From Verrucomicrobiia bacterium (lineage in GTDB: Bacteria; Verrucomicrobiota; Verrucomicrobiia; CAIQCK01), in NCBI GenBank assembly GCA_026417675.1, contig JAOACV010000036.1, positions 1 to 10,634 of the forward strand: 10,634 nucleotides of DNA. Direction: 5' to 3'. This document shows, one piece after another, positions 1 through 7,533 of the stretch (position 1 is the stretch's first letter; each line of letters begins with the position of its first letter). The position numbers and the translations under genes are program-made. Under the pieces are notes generated by a model. The model saw nothing but the letters and a program-made list of their open reading frames with translations. It did no database searches and had not been told where the DNA came from.

Positions 1-81
1 CCGCACAGCGTCACCGCTGCCTCCCCAGGAGAGAAAGGCCACCCCGGCCACGGCCAGGGCCAGCGCCGCCGGCGTTCGCAT
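1..81 (-). CDS. N-terminus of an unidentified exported protein (partial)
   Basis: Read on the minus strand from an ATG at 81, this gives 27 codons running off the left edge. They start MRTPAALALAVAGVAFLSWG and continue GSGDAVR. A short basic start, a hydrophobic stretch (about residues 5-19) and a small-residue region make a typical Sec signal peptide, so the mature protein lies outside the window and cannot be named. The frame stays open upstream to a TAG at 184-186 and includes a TTG at 118-120, so a longer start is possible. The ATG is preferred because it puts the signal peptide at the very N-terminus. No clear Shine-Dalgarno motif is visible. The gene diverges from the methyltransferase at 215, and the 133-bp gap would carry both promoters. 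Confidence 0.5.
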   Translation of the reverse strand, partial: MRTPAALALAVAGVAFLSWGGSGDAVR

Positions 82-214
82 CCGGCGCGGCGGCCGCGAG
101 ACGATCGTGGCTTTTCGCAAAGAAGGCGCGTCCGGCCCGGCCCTATTGGAAGGAACCCGCTTCGACGGCCGTGTCCTGGTGCGCTAGAATCCGCCGCCAA
201 CTGAAACCACGCTT

Positions 215-892
215 GTGAAACGTTCTCGCCGCCCGTTCGGATTCGTCGCATGGCTGGCCGCCGCGCTCTTGTCGGCTGGGCTGGCCCCGTCGCACGCGCA
301 AACGCAGACCACCCGCAACGAGGCGGCGGAGAAAGTCCTCGCGGAGCTGGACGCGCCGGGACGCAGGGTCCGCAAAGTGCCCCGCAAAGACGGCGAGTTC
401 CTGCGGCTGCTCGTCGAAGCAACAGGGGCGAAAAACGCCTTGGAGATCGGCACGTCGGTCGGCTACTCGGCCATCTTCATCGCGCTCGGTCTGGAGCAAA
501 CGGGCGGGAAGCTGACCACGATTGACATCGCGCCCGATCAAGTGCGACAAGCCAAGGAGAACATCGCCAAGGCTGGCTTGGCCCACCGCGTCACGTGCCT
601 CGAAGGCGACGCGCACAAGGTCGTGCGCACACTGGAGGGGCCGTTCGATTTCATCTTCTTCGACGCGGACAAGGAAGGACAGGTGGATTACTTCAACGTC
701 CTGTTCCCCAAACTGCAACCCGGTGGCGTCATGGTCTGCCACAACGCCATCCGCCACGAGAAACACCTGCGCGACTATCTGGACCTCGTGAAGAATCATC
801 CGCAACTGGACACCGTCATCCTCAGCGCGACGATGGACGACGGTTTCGCGGTGAGCTACAAACGCAAGACGAAACAAGAACGCCGACACTGA
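215..892 (+). CDS. Exported class I SAM-dependent O-methyltransferase (COMT-like fold)
   Basis: A 225-residue protein starting at GTG; the frame is closed by a TAG at 185-187 and no other standard start lies between. Residues 1-28 look like a signal peptide: SRRPF at 4-8 matches the twin-arginine S-R-R-x-F pattern, then a hydrophobic core 11-24 and cleavage after SHA (28). The rest is a Rossmann methyltransferase: SAM motif I LEIGTSVGYSA at 76-86, TTIDI at 101-105, and FIFFDADK at 146-153. In the COMT/CCoAOMT family, D150 and K153 would correspond to the first metal-ligand Asp and the catalytic Lys. The later 'DN' metal pair is H176-N177 here (GGVMVCHN), an unusual substitution. The substrate is not predictable. 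The alpha/beta hydrolase starts 22 bp downstream, so co-transcription is likely. The family call is strong; secretion is an inference. Confidence 0.85.
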   Translation: MKRSRRPFGFVAWLAAALLSAGLAPSHAQTQTTRNEAAEKVLAELDAPGRRVRKVPRKDGEFLRLLVEATGAKNALEIGTSVGYSAIFIALGLEQTGGKLTTIDIAPDQVRQAKENIAKAGLAHRVTCLEGDAHKVVRTLEGPFDFIFFDADKEGQVDYFNVLFPKLQPGGVMVCHNAIRHEKHLRDYLDLVKNHPQLDTVILSATMDDGFAVSYKRKTKQERRH

Positions 893-914
893 TGCGGTTT
901 CAAAACAGCAAAGC

Positions 915-1880
915 ATGAAGCGACATGCCGTCCTCAGCCTGACATTGGCGGGGCTGTGCGTCTTCGGCCTCGCCGATGCGCCGCCCTCCAAACGCGCCCT
1001 GCGTTTCCGCGCCAGCCATCCGGACGAGGCGCGGCAGTGGCAACAGCAGGCGCGCGAGAAACTCTTCGCCCTGATGATGGGCGGCAGGCGGCCCGATCGC
1101 GTCCCGATGGACCCGCAACTGCTCAAAAAGGAGGAACCCGCGGGCGCCAACTACACATTACGGGAACTCACGCTTCAGTCGTTGCCGGGCCGTCGCGTCC
1201 ACTGCTGGCTGGCGATGCCAAAGAACGCGAAACCGGGCGCGACGCCCGCGATGCTCGCGTTGCACGGTCACGGCGGCACGGGCGAGAAAGCGCTGCGCGG
1301 CGAGGGCATCTACTGGTATGGCAAGGCGCTGGCCGAGCGCGGCTACGTGGTCATCGCGCCGGACATCGGCAGCCACGAGTTGCAGCAGAAGGACTGGACC
1401 CTCATGGGCCAGCGCGTCTGGGACGCGATGGTCTGCGTGGACTATCTTTGCGCGCTGCCGGAGGTGGAAAAGACGCGCATCGGCACCGCAGGCCTCTCGC
1501 TCGGCGGCGAGACGGTGATGTATGTGGCCGCGATGGACACGCGCATCAAGGTCGCCGTCAGCAGCGGCTGGTTGACCCGGCTCGACAACATGAAGGTCCG
1601 ACATTGTCCCTGCTGGAATTTTCCCGGCTTGGAGGAGAATTTCGAGTTCAGCGACATCTTCGCCCTGGTCGCGCCCCGCGCGCTGGTGCTGGAGAACGGA
1701 CTGAAAGAGAAAGCGCCCGGCGGTTTCCCAACCGACCTGGCGCGGGCGGCGTTCGCAGACATCCGGGCGGCCTACGAAGTCTTTGGCGTCCCCAACAAGG
1801 TCACGCTGGATGTCCATGACGGCGGCCATGTGTTTCACGGCACACCGGCCTTCGAGTGGATTGATCGCGAGCTGAATTGA
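915..1880 (+). CDS. Secreted alpha/beta hydrolase, acetylxylan-esterase / dienelactone-hydrolase-like
   Basis: A 321-residue protein with a short signal peptide (residues 1-22, MKRHAVLSLTLAGLCVFGLA then DA). Alpha/beta-hydrolase landmarks occur in order: oxyanion-hole region LALHGHGG (114-121), strand YVVIAPDIG (144-152), nucleophile elbow GLSLGG with S195 (193-198), and a C-terminal DGGHVFHG (302-309) with H305 the likely catalytic His. A Cys-rich loop HCPCWNFPGL (230-239) follows the post-elbow strand and resembles loops in secreted esterases of this type. The acidic triad residue is not clear: the usual Asp region reads ENGLKEKAPGG (260-270), so E260 or E264 are candidates. Its probable job is hydrolysis of ester groups on a polysaccharide or other extracellular substrate. 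It lies 22 bp after the methyltransferase and is followed by two hairpins, so it probably ends that transcript. Confidence 0.8.
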   Translation: MKRHAVLSLTLAGLCVFGLADAPPSKRALRFRASHPDEARQWQQQAREKLFALMMGGRRPDRVPMDPQLLKKEEPAGANYTLRELTLQSLPGRRVHCWLAMPKNAKPGATPAMLALHGHGGTGEKALRGEGIYWYGKALAERGYVVIAPDIGSHELQQKDWTLMGQRVWDAMVCVDYLCALPEVEKTRIGTAGLSLGGETVMYVAAMDTRIKVAVSSGWLTRLDNMKVRHCPCWNFPGLEENFEFSDIFALVAPRALVLENGLKEKAPGGFPTDLARAAFADIRAAYEVFGVPNKVTLDVHDGGHVFHGTPAFEWIDRELN

Positions 1881-1897
1881 CTTCCCGCGAACGCCAA

Positions 1898-1918
1898 CGG
1901 TTTCGCAGCCTGAAACCG
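1898..1918 (+). terminator. Hairpin after the hydrolase gene (candidate terminator)
   Basis: A perfect 7-bp inverted repeat, CGGTTTC - 7-nt loop - GAAACCG, begins 17 bp after the hydrolase stop codon. No T-run follows, so it does not meet the strict intrinsic-terminator pattern; it may stabilise the 3' end or assist factor-dependent termination. A second hairpin begins at the very next base. Confidence 0.4.
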
Positions 1919-1950
1919 GAGGCCCCCCCAAAGGCGGTGTCCGCCGCCTC
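1919..1950 (+). repeat. Second, bulged GC-rich hairpin between the hydrolase and rhaB
   Basis: The inner stem is GGCGG-tgt-CCGCC (1933-1945). An outer stem GAGGC (1919-1923) / GCCTC (1946-1950) extends it, with a 9-nt bulge (ccccccaaa) on the left. Together with the hairpin ending at 1918 it forms a tandem pair. The motif could be one copy of a dispersed intergenic repeat; only one copy is in this window, so that is a guess. Confidence 0.4.
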
Positions 1951-1988
1951 GGCGAAAGATCCCAAGCGTGCGTTCGTTGCGCCGTCAG

Positions 1989-2011
1989 GAACAATAATGG
2001 AATCGTTGTTC
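1989..2011 (+). promoter_or_regulatory. Operator-like dyad upstream of rhaB
   Basis: GAACAATAAT-GGA-ATCGTTGTTC: two 10-bp arms in inverted orientation match at 8 of 10 positions around a 3-bp centre. It is AT-rich compared with its surroundings and lies 18 bp upstream of the proposed -35 element at 2030. Size, symmetry and position suit a dimeric repressor or activator site, perhaps one responding to rhamnose or rhamnulose. No regulator gene lies in the window, so the binding protein is unknown. Confidence 0.35.
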
Positions 2012-2029
2012 GCCGTTCGCAGCCAAGGG

Positions 2030-2057
2030 TTGCACTAGCGCGGCGGGCCGCTATACT
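2030..2057 (+). promoter_or_regulatory. Candidate sigma70-type promoter for rhaB
   Basis: TTGCAC (2030-2035), a 16-bp spacer, then TATACT (2052-2057). The -10 matches consensus at 5 of 6 positions; the -35 matches only in its first three bases. Transcription would start near 2064, leaving a leader of about 65 nt before the rhaB ATG. It is the best promoter-like match I found by eye in the 250-bp gap. Confidence 0.4.
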
Positions 2058-2130
2058 CGCGCGCGATTGCTGCCCCGCTTGCGAAGCCGGGGCGCAGATC
2101 GGAACAACCACAACCATCGGAAAGCTAATC

Positions 2131-3627
2131 ATGCCCGCCACACAGAAATTCCTCGCCTTCGACCTCGGCGCCGAGAGCGGCCGGGCCGTCCTCGGTCACT
2201 TCGACGGCGCCACGCTGAAACTGGAGGATGTGCATCGTTTCCCCAATGGCGGCGTCCGCTGCGGCGAGACGCTTTACTGGGACACGTTCCGACTTTGGGG
2301 CGAGTTGAAGAACGCCTGCGCCATCGCCGCGCGGCAGGGGCACGGCGACCTGGCTGCCATCGGCGTGGACACCTGGGGCGGGGGTTTCGGCCTGCTCGAC
2401 AAGGACGGCGAACTGATCGGCCCGCCGGTCTGCTACCGCGACGCGCGCAACGCGCCCGCGATGGCCGCCGCGCTCCGCAAGCTCCCGCGCAAGACGATCT
2501 ACGCGAGCACGGGCCTGCAGTTCATGCAGTTCAACACGCTCTACCAGCTCTACGCGCTGGCCCGCCGGAAATCGCCGCAACTCGCCAACGCGGCGACGTT
2601 CCTGATGATGCCCGACCTGTTCAACTTCTGGTTCACCGGCAGGAAAGCCTGCGAATACACCATCGCCAGCACCACGCAGTTCCTCAACGCCCGCAAGAAA
2701 ACGTGGGACACCGCGCTGCTGAAGAAGCTCGGCATCCCCACGCGCATGCTGCCGAAGATCGTCCAGCCCGGCACCGTGCTCGGCAGGCTCCGCAAGAGCG
2801 TGCAGGCCGACACCGGCCTCGGCCCCGTGCAGGTCGTCGCGTCGGGCTGCCACGACACCGCCAGCGCGGTGGCCGCCGTGCCTGCGCGCGGCCGTGACCA
2901 CGTCTATATCAGCAGCGGCACGTGGTCGTTGATGGGCGCGGAACTGGATGAGCCGCTCATCAACGACATGACTGCTGGCTACAACTTCACCAACGAAGGC
3001 GGCGTCTGCGGCACCATCCGGTTCTTGAAGAACATCATGGGCCTCTCGCTCGTGCCGGAGTGCCGTCGCGCATGGGAGCGCGCCGGCGAAAAGCTCGACT
3101 ACACCGAGATTCGCGCGCTGGCCGGGCAGGCCAAGCCCCTAGTCTCCATCGTCGAGCCGGACCATCACGAATTCCTCGCGCCCCCCGACATGCCGGGGGC
3201 GATCCAGGACTTCTGCAAACGCACCGGCCAGCCCGTGCCGCAGGACAAGGGCGCGATCGCGCGCTGCGCGTTCGAGAGCCTCGCGTTGAAATATCGCTGG
3301 ACGCTGGAGCGCATCGAGGAATGCCGCGGCCAGAAGGTCTCCGTCATCCACATCGTTGGCGGCGGCGCGCAGAACACGCTCTTGAACCAGCTCGCCGCGG
3401 ACGCCACGGGCCGCGCGGTCGTCACCGGCCCGATCGAGGCAACCGCCATCGGCAACATCCTGAGGCAGGCCATCGCCCGCAAAGCCGTCGGCCCGCTGGA
3501 TCAGGCGCGCGGGGGGGTGCGCAACTCGTTCCCGGTGACGACCTACGAGCCGTCGAAGGACCGCGCCGCGTGGGATGACGCCTACGGCCGCTATCTCGAA
3601 GCGAGCAAGGCGGCGAAGGCGTTCTAG
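2131..3627 (+). CDS. rhaB: L-rhamnulokinase (FGGY carbohydrate kinase)
   Basis: A 498-residue cytoplasmic kinase, close to the roughly 490 residues usual for RhaB, which converts L-rhamnulose and ATP to L-rhamnulose 1-phosphate. FGGY-family marks: the first nucleotide-binding loop FDLGAESGRA at 10-19 (DLGAxSGR is typical of rhamnulokinases), GVDTWGGGFGLLD at 78-90, GCHDTASAV at 239-247 with D242 the expected catalytic base, SSGTWSLMG at 261-269, and the C-terminal ATP site VGGGAQN at 409-415. The start has a modest Shine-Dalgarno (GGAAAG at 2119-2124). Rhamnose isomerase, aldolase and transporter genes are absent here, so the rest of the pathway must lie elsewhere. The upstream dyad and promoter suggest its own control. 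Another FGGY kinase (fuculo- or xylulokinase) is possible but fits the motifs less well. Confidence 0.9.
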   Translation: MPATQKFLAFDLGAESGRAVLGHFDGATLKLEDVHRFPNGGVRCGETLYWDTFRLWGELKNACAIAARQGHGDLAAIGVDTWGGGFGLLDKDGELIGPPVCYRDARNAPAMAAALRKLPRKTIYASTGLQFMQFNTLYQLYALARRKSPQLANAATFLMMPDLFNFWFTGRKACEYTIASTTQFLNARKKTWDTALLKKLGIPTRMLPKIVQPGTVLGRLRKSVQADTGLGPVQVVASGCHDTASAVAAVPARGRDHVYISSGTWSLMGAELDEPLINDMTAGYNFTNEGGVCGTIRFLKNIMGLSLVPECRRAWERAGEKLDYTEIRALAGQAKPLVSIVEPDHHEFLAPPDMPGAIQDFCKRTGQPVPQDKGAIARCAFESLALKYRWTLERIEECRGQKVSVIHIVGGGAQNTLLNQLAADATGRAVVTGPIEATAIGNILRQAIARKAVGPLDQARGGVRNSFPVTTYEPSKDRAAWDDAYGRYLEASKAAKAF

Positions 3628-3692
3628 CGGCAGCGGAAGCTTCAAACTCCAGAGAAACATCAAGACTCAAACTTCAAACGCATCCATGTCGC

Positions 3693-5249
3693 ATGGCGGC
3701 TGATCATCAATTCCGGTGGGAACGCGATGACACGTGCAGGGCGGACGAACCGCGTTCGGAAAACGCGCTCCATCTGCGCCGAAAGCCGCGATCCGCCGCG
3801 GGGTATCGGGGTCGCGGCGTTTCGCGCCTGTCGCGCTGGCTCGGCCTCCTCAGCGCCGCTCTTTCGCTTAGTGTTCCCCCGAGCGCGTGCGCTGCGACGC
3901 TGCACGCGGGCGATCTCATCGTCGGGGCCGTCAACGAGGGCGGCGTGATCTACCGCGTGCGGCCGGTCAACGGCGAGGAGGAAACCATCGCGCTGTTGCG
4001 CAGCAGCGGTATCGTGGACATCGGCGTGACGATGGACGCGGAGGGGACGATTTTCGTGGCCTACGCGGAAGCGTCGCACGTGGGCGTCGTCGCGCGCGTC
4101 AACGCGGCCAACGGCACGGTGAAGGTGATCACGCGCGGCAAGTTCCTGGTGGACCCGGTTGCGCTGGCACCGGAGCTCGGCGGCAACCTGCTGGTGGTGG
4201 ACGCGGAAGGTTTCGGCGGGGCGGGCGGGCTGGTGCGCGTCAACTCGCGGTCGGGCTTGCAACAGGTGGTCTCCTCCGCCCTGCATTTCGGCCAGCCGCA
4301 AGGCATCGCGCTGACGGCGGACGGCTTCGCGTTCGTGGCCGATCCCGGCGCGGTCGGCGGGCCGGGTGTGGTGCGCGTTCAGACCCAGGGCGGCGCGCAA
4401 GCCAAGGTGGTCTCGCGCGGCCAACTGCGCGCGCCGGTGGGCATCGCGCTGGCCGCCAACGGCGACCTGATCGTCTCCGACGCGCGGGCCACCAGCGGCA
4501 TCGCGCTGGCGGGCGATGGGAGCATGGTGATGTCCGAGACGCGGGCCGCCGAGAGAAGCCGCGGTGTGATCTTTCGCATCAACCCCGCCACCGGCGCTCA
4601 GGAGGTCGCGTGCGCGGGCGGCGATTTTGCCGAGCCGCAGGGGATCGCGATGGGCCAGGCGGACGATTTGTTCGTGGCGGACCGGGGCGCGTTCAAGGAT
4701 CGCGGCGGGGTCATTCGCGTGAACCTCGCCAGCCGGGCGCAGACGGCGCGTTATCCGGGCTGGCGCTACAACGACCCGCGCAGCATCGCCATCGTCCCGG
4801 CGAGCCAGCCCGACCTGCAGATCCGCAAGCCATGGGACTTCGGCTACCACGGCGACGGCCGCTACAGCCCGGACGGGAAGGATCAAATACGCGCGCAGGG
4901 CGCCGGCCCCGGCGGGACGTGCGTGTTCAGCCTGCGCCTCCAGAACGACGGGAAGTTTACCGACTCCTTCATCCTGCACGGCACGACGCGCGCCCCCGGC
5001 TTCGCGCTGAAGTATTCCCTCGCCGGCGGGCGCGATGAGCCGCTGGCCAGCGACGTCAGCGCCGAGGGCGAGATGATTCACGTGCTCCGCGATCTCGCGC
5101 CCGGCGCGACGCGCGTGATCCGAGTCGAGATCACGCCGGATCCGCAAGCGCAAGCCGGCGCGGAGGAGACGTTCGTTTTCAGCGCCACCTCGGTCAACGA
5201 TCGCGCCAAGCGGGACGCCGTCAGGGCCGTCGTGCAAGTGAAGAAGTAA
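3693..5249 (+). CDS. Exported NHL-type beta-propeller protein with C-terminal 'QNDG' domain
   Basis: A 518-residue protein with no recognisable enzyme motif. About 45 Arg/Lys-rich residues precede a hydrophobic segment (LSRWLGLLSAALSLSVPPSA, 46-65) ending near ACAA (65-68), so the signal peptide has an unusually long leader. ATG 3693 is the only standard in-frame start before it; the leader holds no TTG or GTG, so a nearer non-standard start cannot be excluded. Residues 70-370 form repeating propeller blades of the pattern (P)xGIAL-xxG-xLxVxD...G-VxRVN, with PQGIAL at 202-207, PVGIAL at 248-253 and PQGIAM at 315-320. Residues 373-518 form a separate beta-rich domain starting QPDLQIRKPWDFG, with LQNDGKFTDSF at 416-426, similar to repeats common in secreted verrucomicrobial proteins. 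It follows rhaB by 65 bp and precedes the lipoprotein by 22 bp. A binding or scaffold role is inferred. Confidence 0.75.
   Translation: MAADHQFRWERDDTCRADEPRSENALHLRRKPRSAAGYRGRGVSRLSRWLGLLSAALSLSVPPSACAATLHAGDLIVGAVNEGGVIYRVRPVNGEEETIALLRSSGIVDIGVTMDAEGTIFVAYAEASHVGVVARVNAANGTVKVITRGKFLVDPVALAPELGGNLLVVDAEGFGGAGGLVRVNSRSGLQQVVSSALHFGQPQGIALTADGFAFVADPGAVGGPGVVRVQTQGGAQAKVVSRGQLRAPVGIALAANGDLIVSDARATSGIALAGDGSMVMSETRAAERSRGVIFRINPATGAQEVACAGGDFAEPQGIAMGQADDLFVADRGAFKDRGGVIRVNLASRAQTARYPGWRYNDPRSIAIVPASQPDLQIRKPWDFGYHGDGRYSPDGKDQIRAQGAGPGGTCVFSLRLQNDGKFTDSFILHGTTRAPGFALKYSLAGGRDEPLASDVSAEGEMIHVLRDLAPGATRVIRVEITPDPQAQAGAEETFVFSATSVNDRAKRDAVRAVVQVKK
4440..4553 (+). repeat. Degraded 57-bp tandem duplication inside the propeller gene
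   Basis: Two adjacent 19-codon units, residues 250-268 (GIALAANGDLIVSDARATS) and 269-287 (GIALAGDGSMVMSETRAAE), share 9 of 19 residues. At DNA level both start GGCATCGCGCTGGC (4440 and 4497) and later carry TCCGA followed by GCGGGCC. The second copy lacks its own GVIxRVN partner strand, so it looks like a partial blade duplication kept in frame. Confidence 0.6.
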
Positions 5250-5271
5250 CCGGCTTTGCAGAGAGGGTGCC

Positions 5272-6972
5272 ATGAACCCGCTTCAACGCTTGATTCCTTC
5301 GCCCCGACGCGCGGCCAAGGCGGCGTATCTGCTGGCGTGCGTCTGGCTTGCGGCGTGCAGCACGACGTATAATCCGCGCAGCTACCTGCGAGGCGGCGGC
5401 GAACTGCGAGACACGCGCGGCAACCCCCTGCCGTTCACCGCTTCGTGTTTCACGCAGCACATCGTGGCGGTGGACCGCGACGGATTGCTGCTGCATCCGG
5501 GGCTGAAGCCCTACACCAACAGGCAGGATTGGATCGAGTATTTCCGGGTGCTGACCAACTCGGTTGCCACGAGTCCGCTCGGCACCAACATCCTGATCTT
5601 CGTTCACGGCGGTTTGAACACGCGGCTGGAGTCGTTCGAGCGGGCCACCAATCTCTGGTGGAGACTTCAGGTCAGCCGGCCCGCCTACTACCCGATCTTC
5701 CTCAACTGGGACTCCGACCTGTTCTCGAGCTACTGGGAGCATCTGCACCGCGTCCGGCAGGGACAGGTGGTCGGCTGGTCGGGCTGGCTCTCCGCGCCGT
5801 TCTATCTGCTGGCCGACTTGGGCCGCGGGATCACGCGCGCGCCGGTGGTTTTCTACCAGAACTTGCGCAGCGACACGATGGAACTGGCCGATTCGAGTTT
5901 CCTGCTGGCGTCGGCGGGGCCGAGATTCATGCTGCGTCAGGCCACTAACAACCTGTTGCGTCCCGTCGCCGCGGCGGGCGCCCCCCTCAGCCAATTCCTC
6001 GACAAGGCCGAGCGGCCCGCTGAGTCGTGGCTGAATGCCTGGCTCGCGCCCGACGCGCTGAACGCCGCCGCGATCTATCACGAGTTGCAGAAGCGATACA
6101 CCACCAACGCGGTCCACGCCATCGCGGTCTCCATGGGCGGCGAGCAACGGCCCCGTTGGCAGCGCGTGGGCCGCGCGGGGCTGTATGTGGCGACGCTGCC
6201 GATCAAGATGGCGGGCCAATCGCTCGTGCTGGACTCGCTCGGCACCAGCGCTTGGGACAATATGTATCGCCGCACGCGAACGATGTTCCGCCAGCCGGGA
6301 GAGTTCGATGTCTCCCAAGAAAGAAACGACTCGGCGAAATTGCGGCAACGGCTGACCTCGCCGCCGACCGGGGCGGTGGCGGAGTTTATGCGCCACCTCG
6401 GCGCCCTGATCGCGGCATCCAACCGCAACTATCAGATCACGTTGATCGGCCACAGCATGGGCACGATCGTCCTCAACGAGTTGATCCGCTCCTATCCCAA
6501 CCTCCCCTACACCAACATCGTCTATCTGGCGGCGGCCTGCAGCATGCGCGACCTCGAGTCGTCGGTGGTGCCTTACCTCGCCGCGCATCCGGGCGCAACG
6601 TTCTACAACGTCTGTCTGCATCCGAAGAACGATGTCTTCGGCATCTGCGTCCCCGGCGACCTAGGGCCGCGCGGCACGCTGCTGCAATGGATAGACAACT
6701 TCTTCTCGTCGCCGCTGACGATGCAAGACCGCACGCTGGGCAACTGGTATAACCTCATGCAGGAGACCCACGTCTTCCCAACCAACCTCCACCGGCAGAT
6801 CAAGCTGAAGGCGTTCGGTGTCGGCTCCGACAGCGAGTTTCCCGAAGGCAACCCCCAGCAGCATCAGGATTTCGGCACCAACATCTTCTGGGCGCCGGCG
6901 TTTTGGTCTCCTCACCCGCCGACCAACCCCGTCACCGGAACGACCTCCACGCCGGTCAGCAAATCGCCGTAG
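5272..6972 (+). CDS. Lipoprotein with alpha/beta-hydrolase (GHSMG) fold
   Basis: A 566-residue protein with a lipoprotein signal peptide: hydrophobic core 17-26 and lipobox LAAC (26-29), with C29 the expected lipidated Cys, so it is membrane-anchored outside the cytoplasm. The hydrolase landmarks are widely spaced: oxyanion strand/loop ILIFVHGGLN at 108-115, and nucleophile elbow LIGHSMGT with S395 at 391-398, followed by strand IVYLAAACS. H531 (QQHQDF) is a plausible catalytic His. About 280 residues separate the HGG loop from the elbow, much more than in a minimal hydrolase. That insert contains a second elbow-like stretch, AVSMGG (285-290). A Shine-Dalgarno (GAGAGGG, 5261-5267) supports the ATG. 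It probably shares a transcript with the propeller gene 22 bp upstream. The substrate is unknown; lipase or esterase activity is inferred. Confidence 0.75.
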   Translation: MNPLQRLIPSPRRAAKAAYLLACVWLAACSTTYNPRSYLRGGGELRDTRGNPLPFTASCFTQHIVAVDRDGLLLHPGLKPYTNRQDWIEYFRVLTNSVATSPLGTNILIFVHGGLNTRLESFERATNLWWRLQVSRPAYYPIFLNWDSDLFSSYWEHLHRVRQGQVVGWSGWLSAPFYLLADLGRGITRAPVVFYQNLRSDTMELADSSFLLASAGPRFMLRQATNNLLRPVAAAGAPLSQFLDKAERPAESWLNAWLAPDALNAAAIYHELQKRYTTNAVHAIAVSMGGEQRPRWQRVGRAGLYVATLPIKMAGQSLVLDSLGTSAWDNMYRRTRTMFRQPGEFDVSQERNDSAKLRQRLTSPPTGAVAEFMRHLGALIAASNRNYQITLIGHSMGTIVLNELIRSYPNLPYTNIVYLAAACSMRDLESSVVPYLAAHPGATFYNVCLHPKNDVFGICVPGDLGPRGTLLQWIDNFFSSPLTMQDRTLGNWYNLMQETHVFPTNLHRQIKLKAFGVGSDSEFPEGNPQQHQDFGTNIFWAPAFWSPHPPTNPVTGTTSTPVSKSP

Positions 6973-6982
6973 GCGGCCGCGA

Positions 6983-7504
6983 TCACGGCTGTCTCGCCGC
7001 TGGCTTTTTCTTCAACTTGATGGAGACGGAGTTGATGCAGTAGCGCTTTCCGGTCGGCGCAGGCCCGTCGTCGAAGAGGTGGCCCAAATGGCCGCCGCAG
7101 CGGGCACAGAGGACCTCGGTGCGGATCATGCCGTGGCTGGTGTCGCGGATTTCCGCGATGAGCTCCTTGTCGATAGGGGCAAAGAAGCTCGGCCAGCCGC
7201 AGTGGGAATCGAACTTCGTTTCGGAGCTGAAAAGTTCCGCGCCGCAGCCGGCGCAGCAATACGTGCCTTTCTCCTTGCTGTTCCAGTATTCGCCGGTGAA
7301 GGGCCGCTCGGTGCCTTTCTCGCGCAACACCCGATACTGTTCCGGGGTCAGTATCTTGCGCCATTCCTCCTCGGTTTTGATGACTTGGTTGGTCATGGGG
7401 CCGCCTTTCGGATCGCTCGGCGCCTGTGCGCGCGCCGCGCCGCAGACGATGAGGACGGCGGCCGATGCGCCGGTGGCAATGGTCGTGAGACGTTTGCGTT
7501 TCAT
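6983..7504 (-). CDS. msrB: Exported peptide-methionine (R)-S-oxide reductase MsrB
   Basis: A 173-residue protein that reduces methionine R-sulfoxide in oxidised proteins. The N-terminus [20 protein letters not shown], then CGAARAQA, is a signal peptide, so the enzyme works outside the cytoplasm. The MsrB domain spans about residues 43-165: zinc-site Cys pairs CAGC (84-87) and CARC (133-136), CGWPSF (102-107) with C102 the likely resolving Cys, HGMIRTEV (124-131), [11 protein letters not shown] (138-148), and the catalytic Cys C156 in RYCINS. The frame is open well upstream, but ATG 7504 is chosen because it places the signal peptide at the N-terminus; the extension is low-quality Arg/His-rich sequence overlapping the kinase gene. 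It starts 29 bp after the kinase stop and probably shares its transcript. An exported thiol partner would be needed for recycling; none is seen here. Confidence 0.92.
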   Translation of the reverse strand: MKRKRLTTIATGASAAVLIVCGAARAQAPSDPKGGPMTNQVIKTEEEWRKILTPEQYRVLREKGTERPFTGEYWNSKEKGTYCCAGCGAELFSSETKFDSHCGWPSFFAPIDKELIAEIRDTSHGMIRTEVLCARCGGHLGHLFDDGPAPTGKRYCINSVSIKLKKKPAARQP

Positions 7505-7533
7505 GGTCGGTCGCGAGTTGTTCCGTGGCTCGG

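Noticed and set aside
143..1150. 335-codon minus-strand frame across the methyltransferase and hydrolase
   Set aside because: No recognisable motifs, and both plus-strand genes in the same span have clear catalytic motifs.
1997..2038. A 13-codon ORF (MESLFAVRSQGLH) as a rhaB leader peptide
   Set aside because: It lies upstream of the best promoter candidate, overlaps the dyad and has no ribosome-binding site.
1158..2141. 327-codon minus-strand frame across the hydrolase and the rhaB upstream gap
   Set aside because: No domain or signal visible, composition typical of an antisense frame, and it would cover the promoter region and start of rhaB.
3660..5273. Long (537-codon) open frame on the minus strand opposite the propeller gene
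   Set aside because: Its product is Arg/His/Ala-rich without domains. Such frames arise from high third-position GC on the opposite strand, and the plus-strand protein has a signal peptide and clear repeats.
5221..6621. 466-codon open frame on the minus strand opposite the lipoprotein gene
   Set aside because: Low-complexity Arg/Gln/His-rich shadow. The plus-strand reading has a lipobox, hydrolase motifs and a Shine-Dalgarno site.
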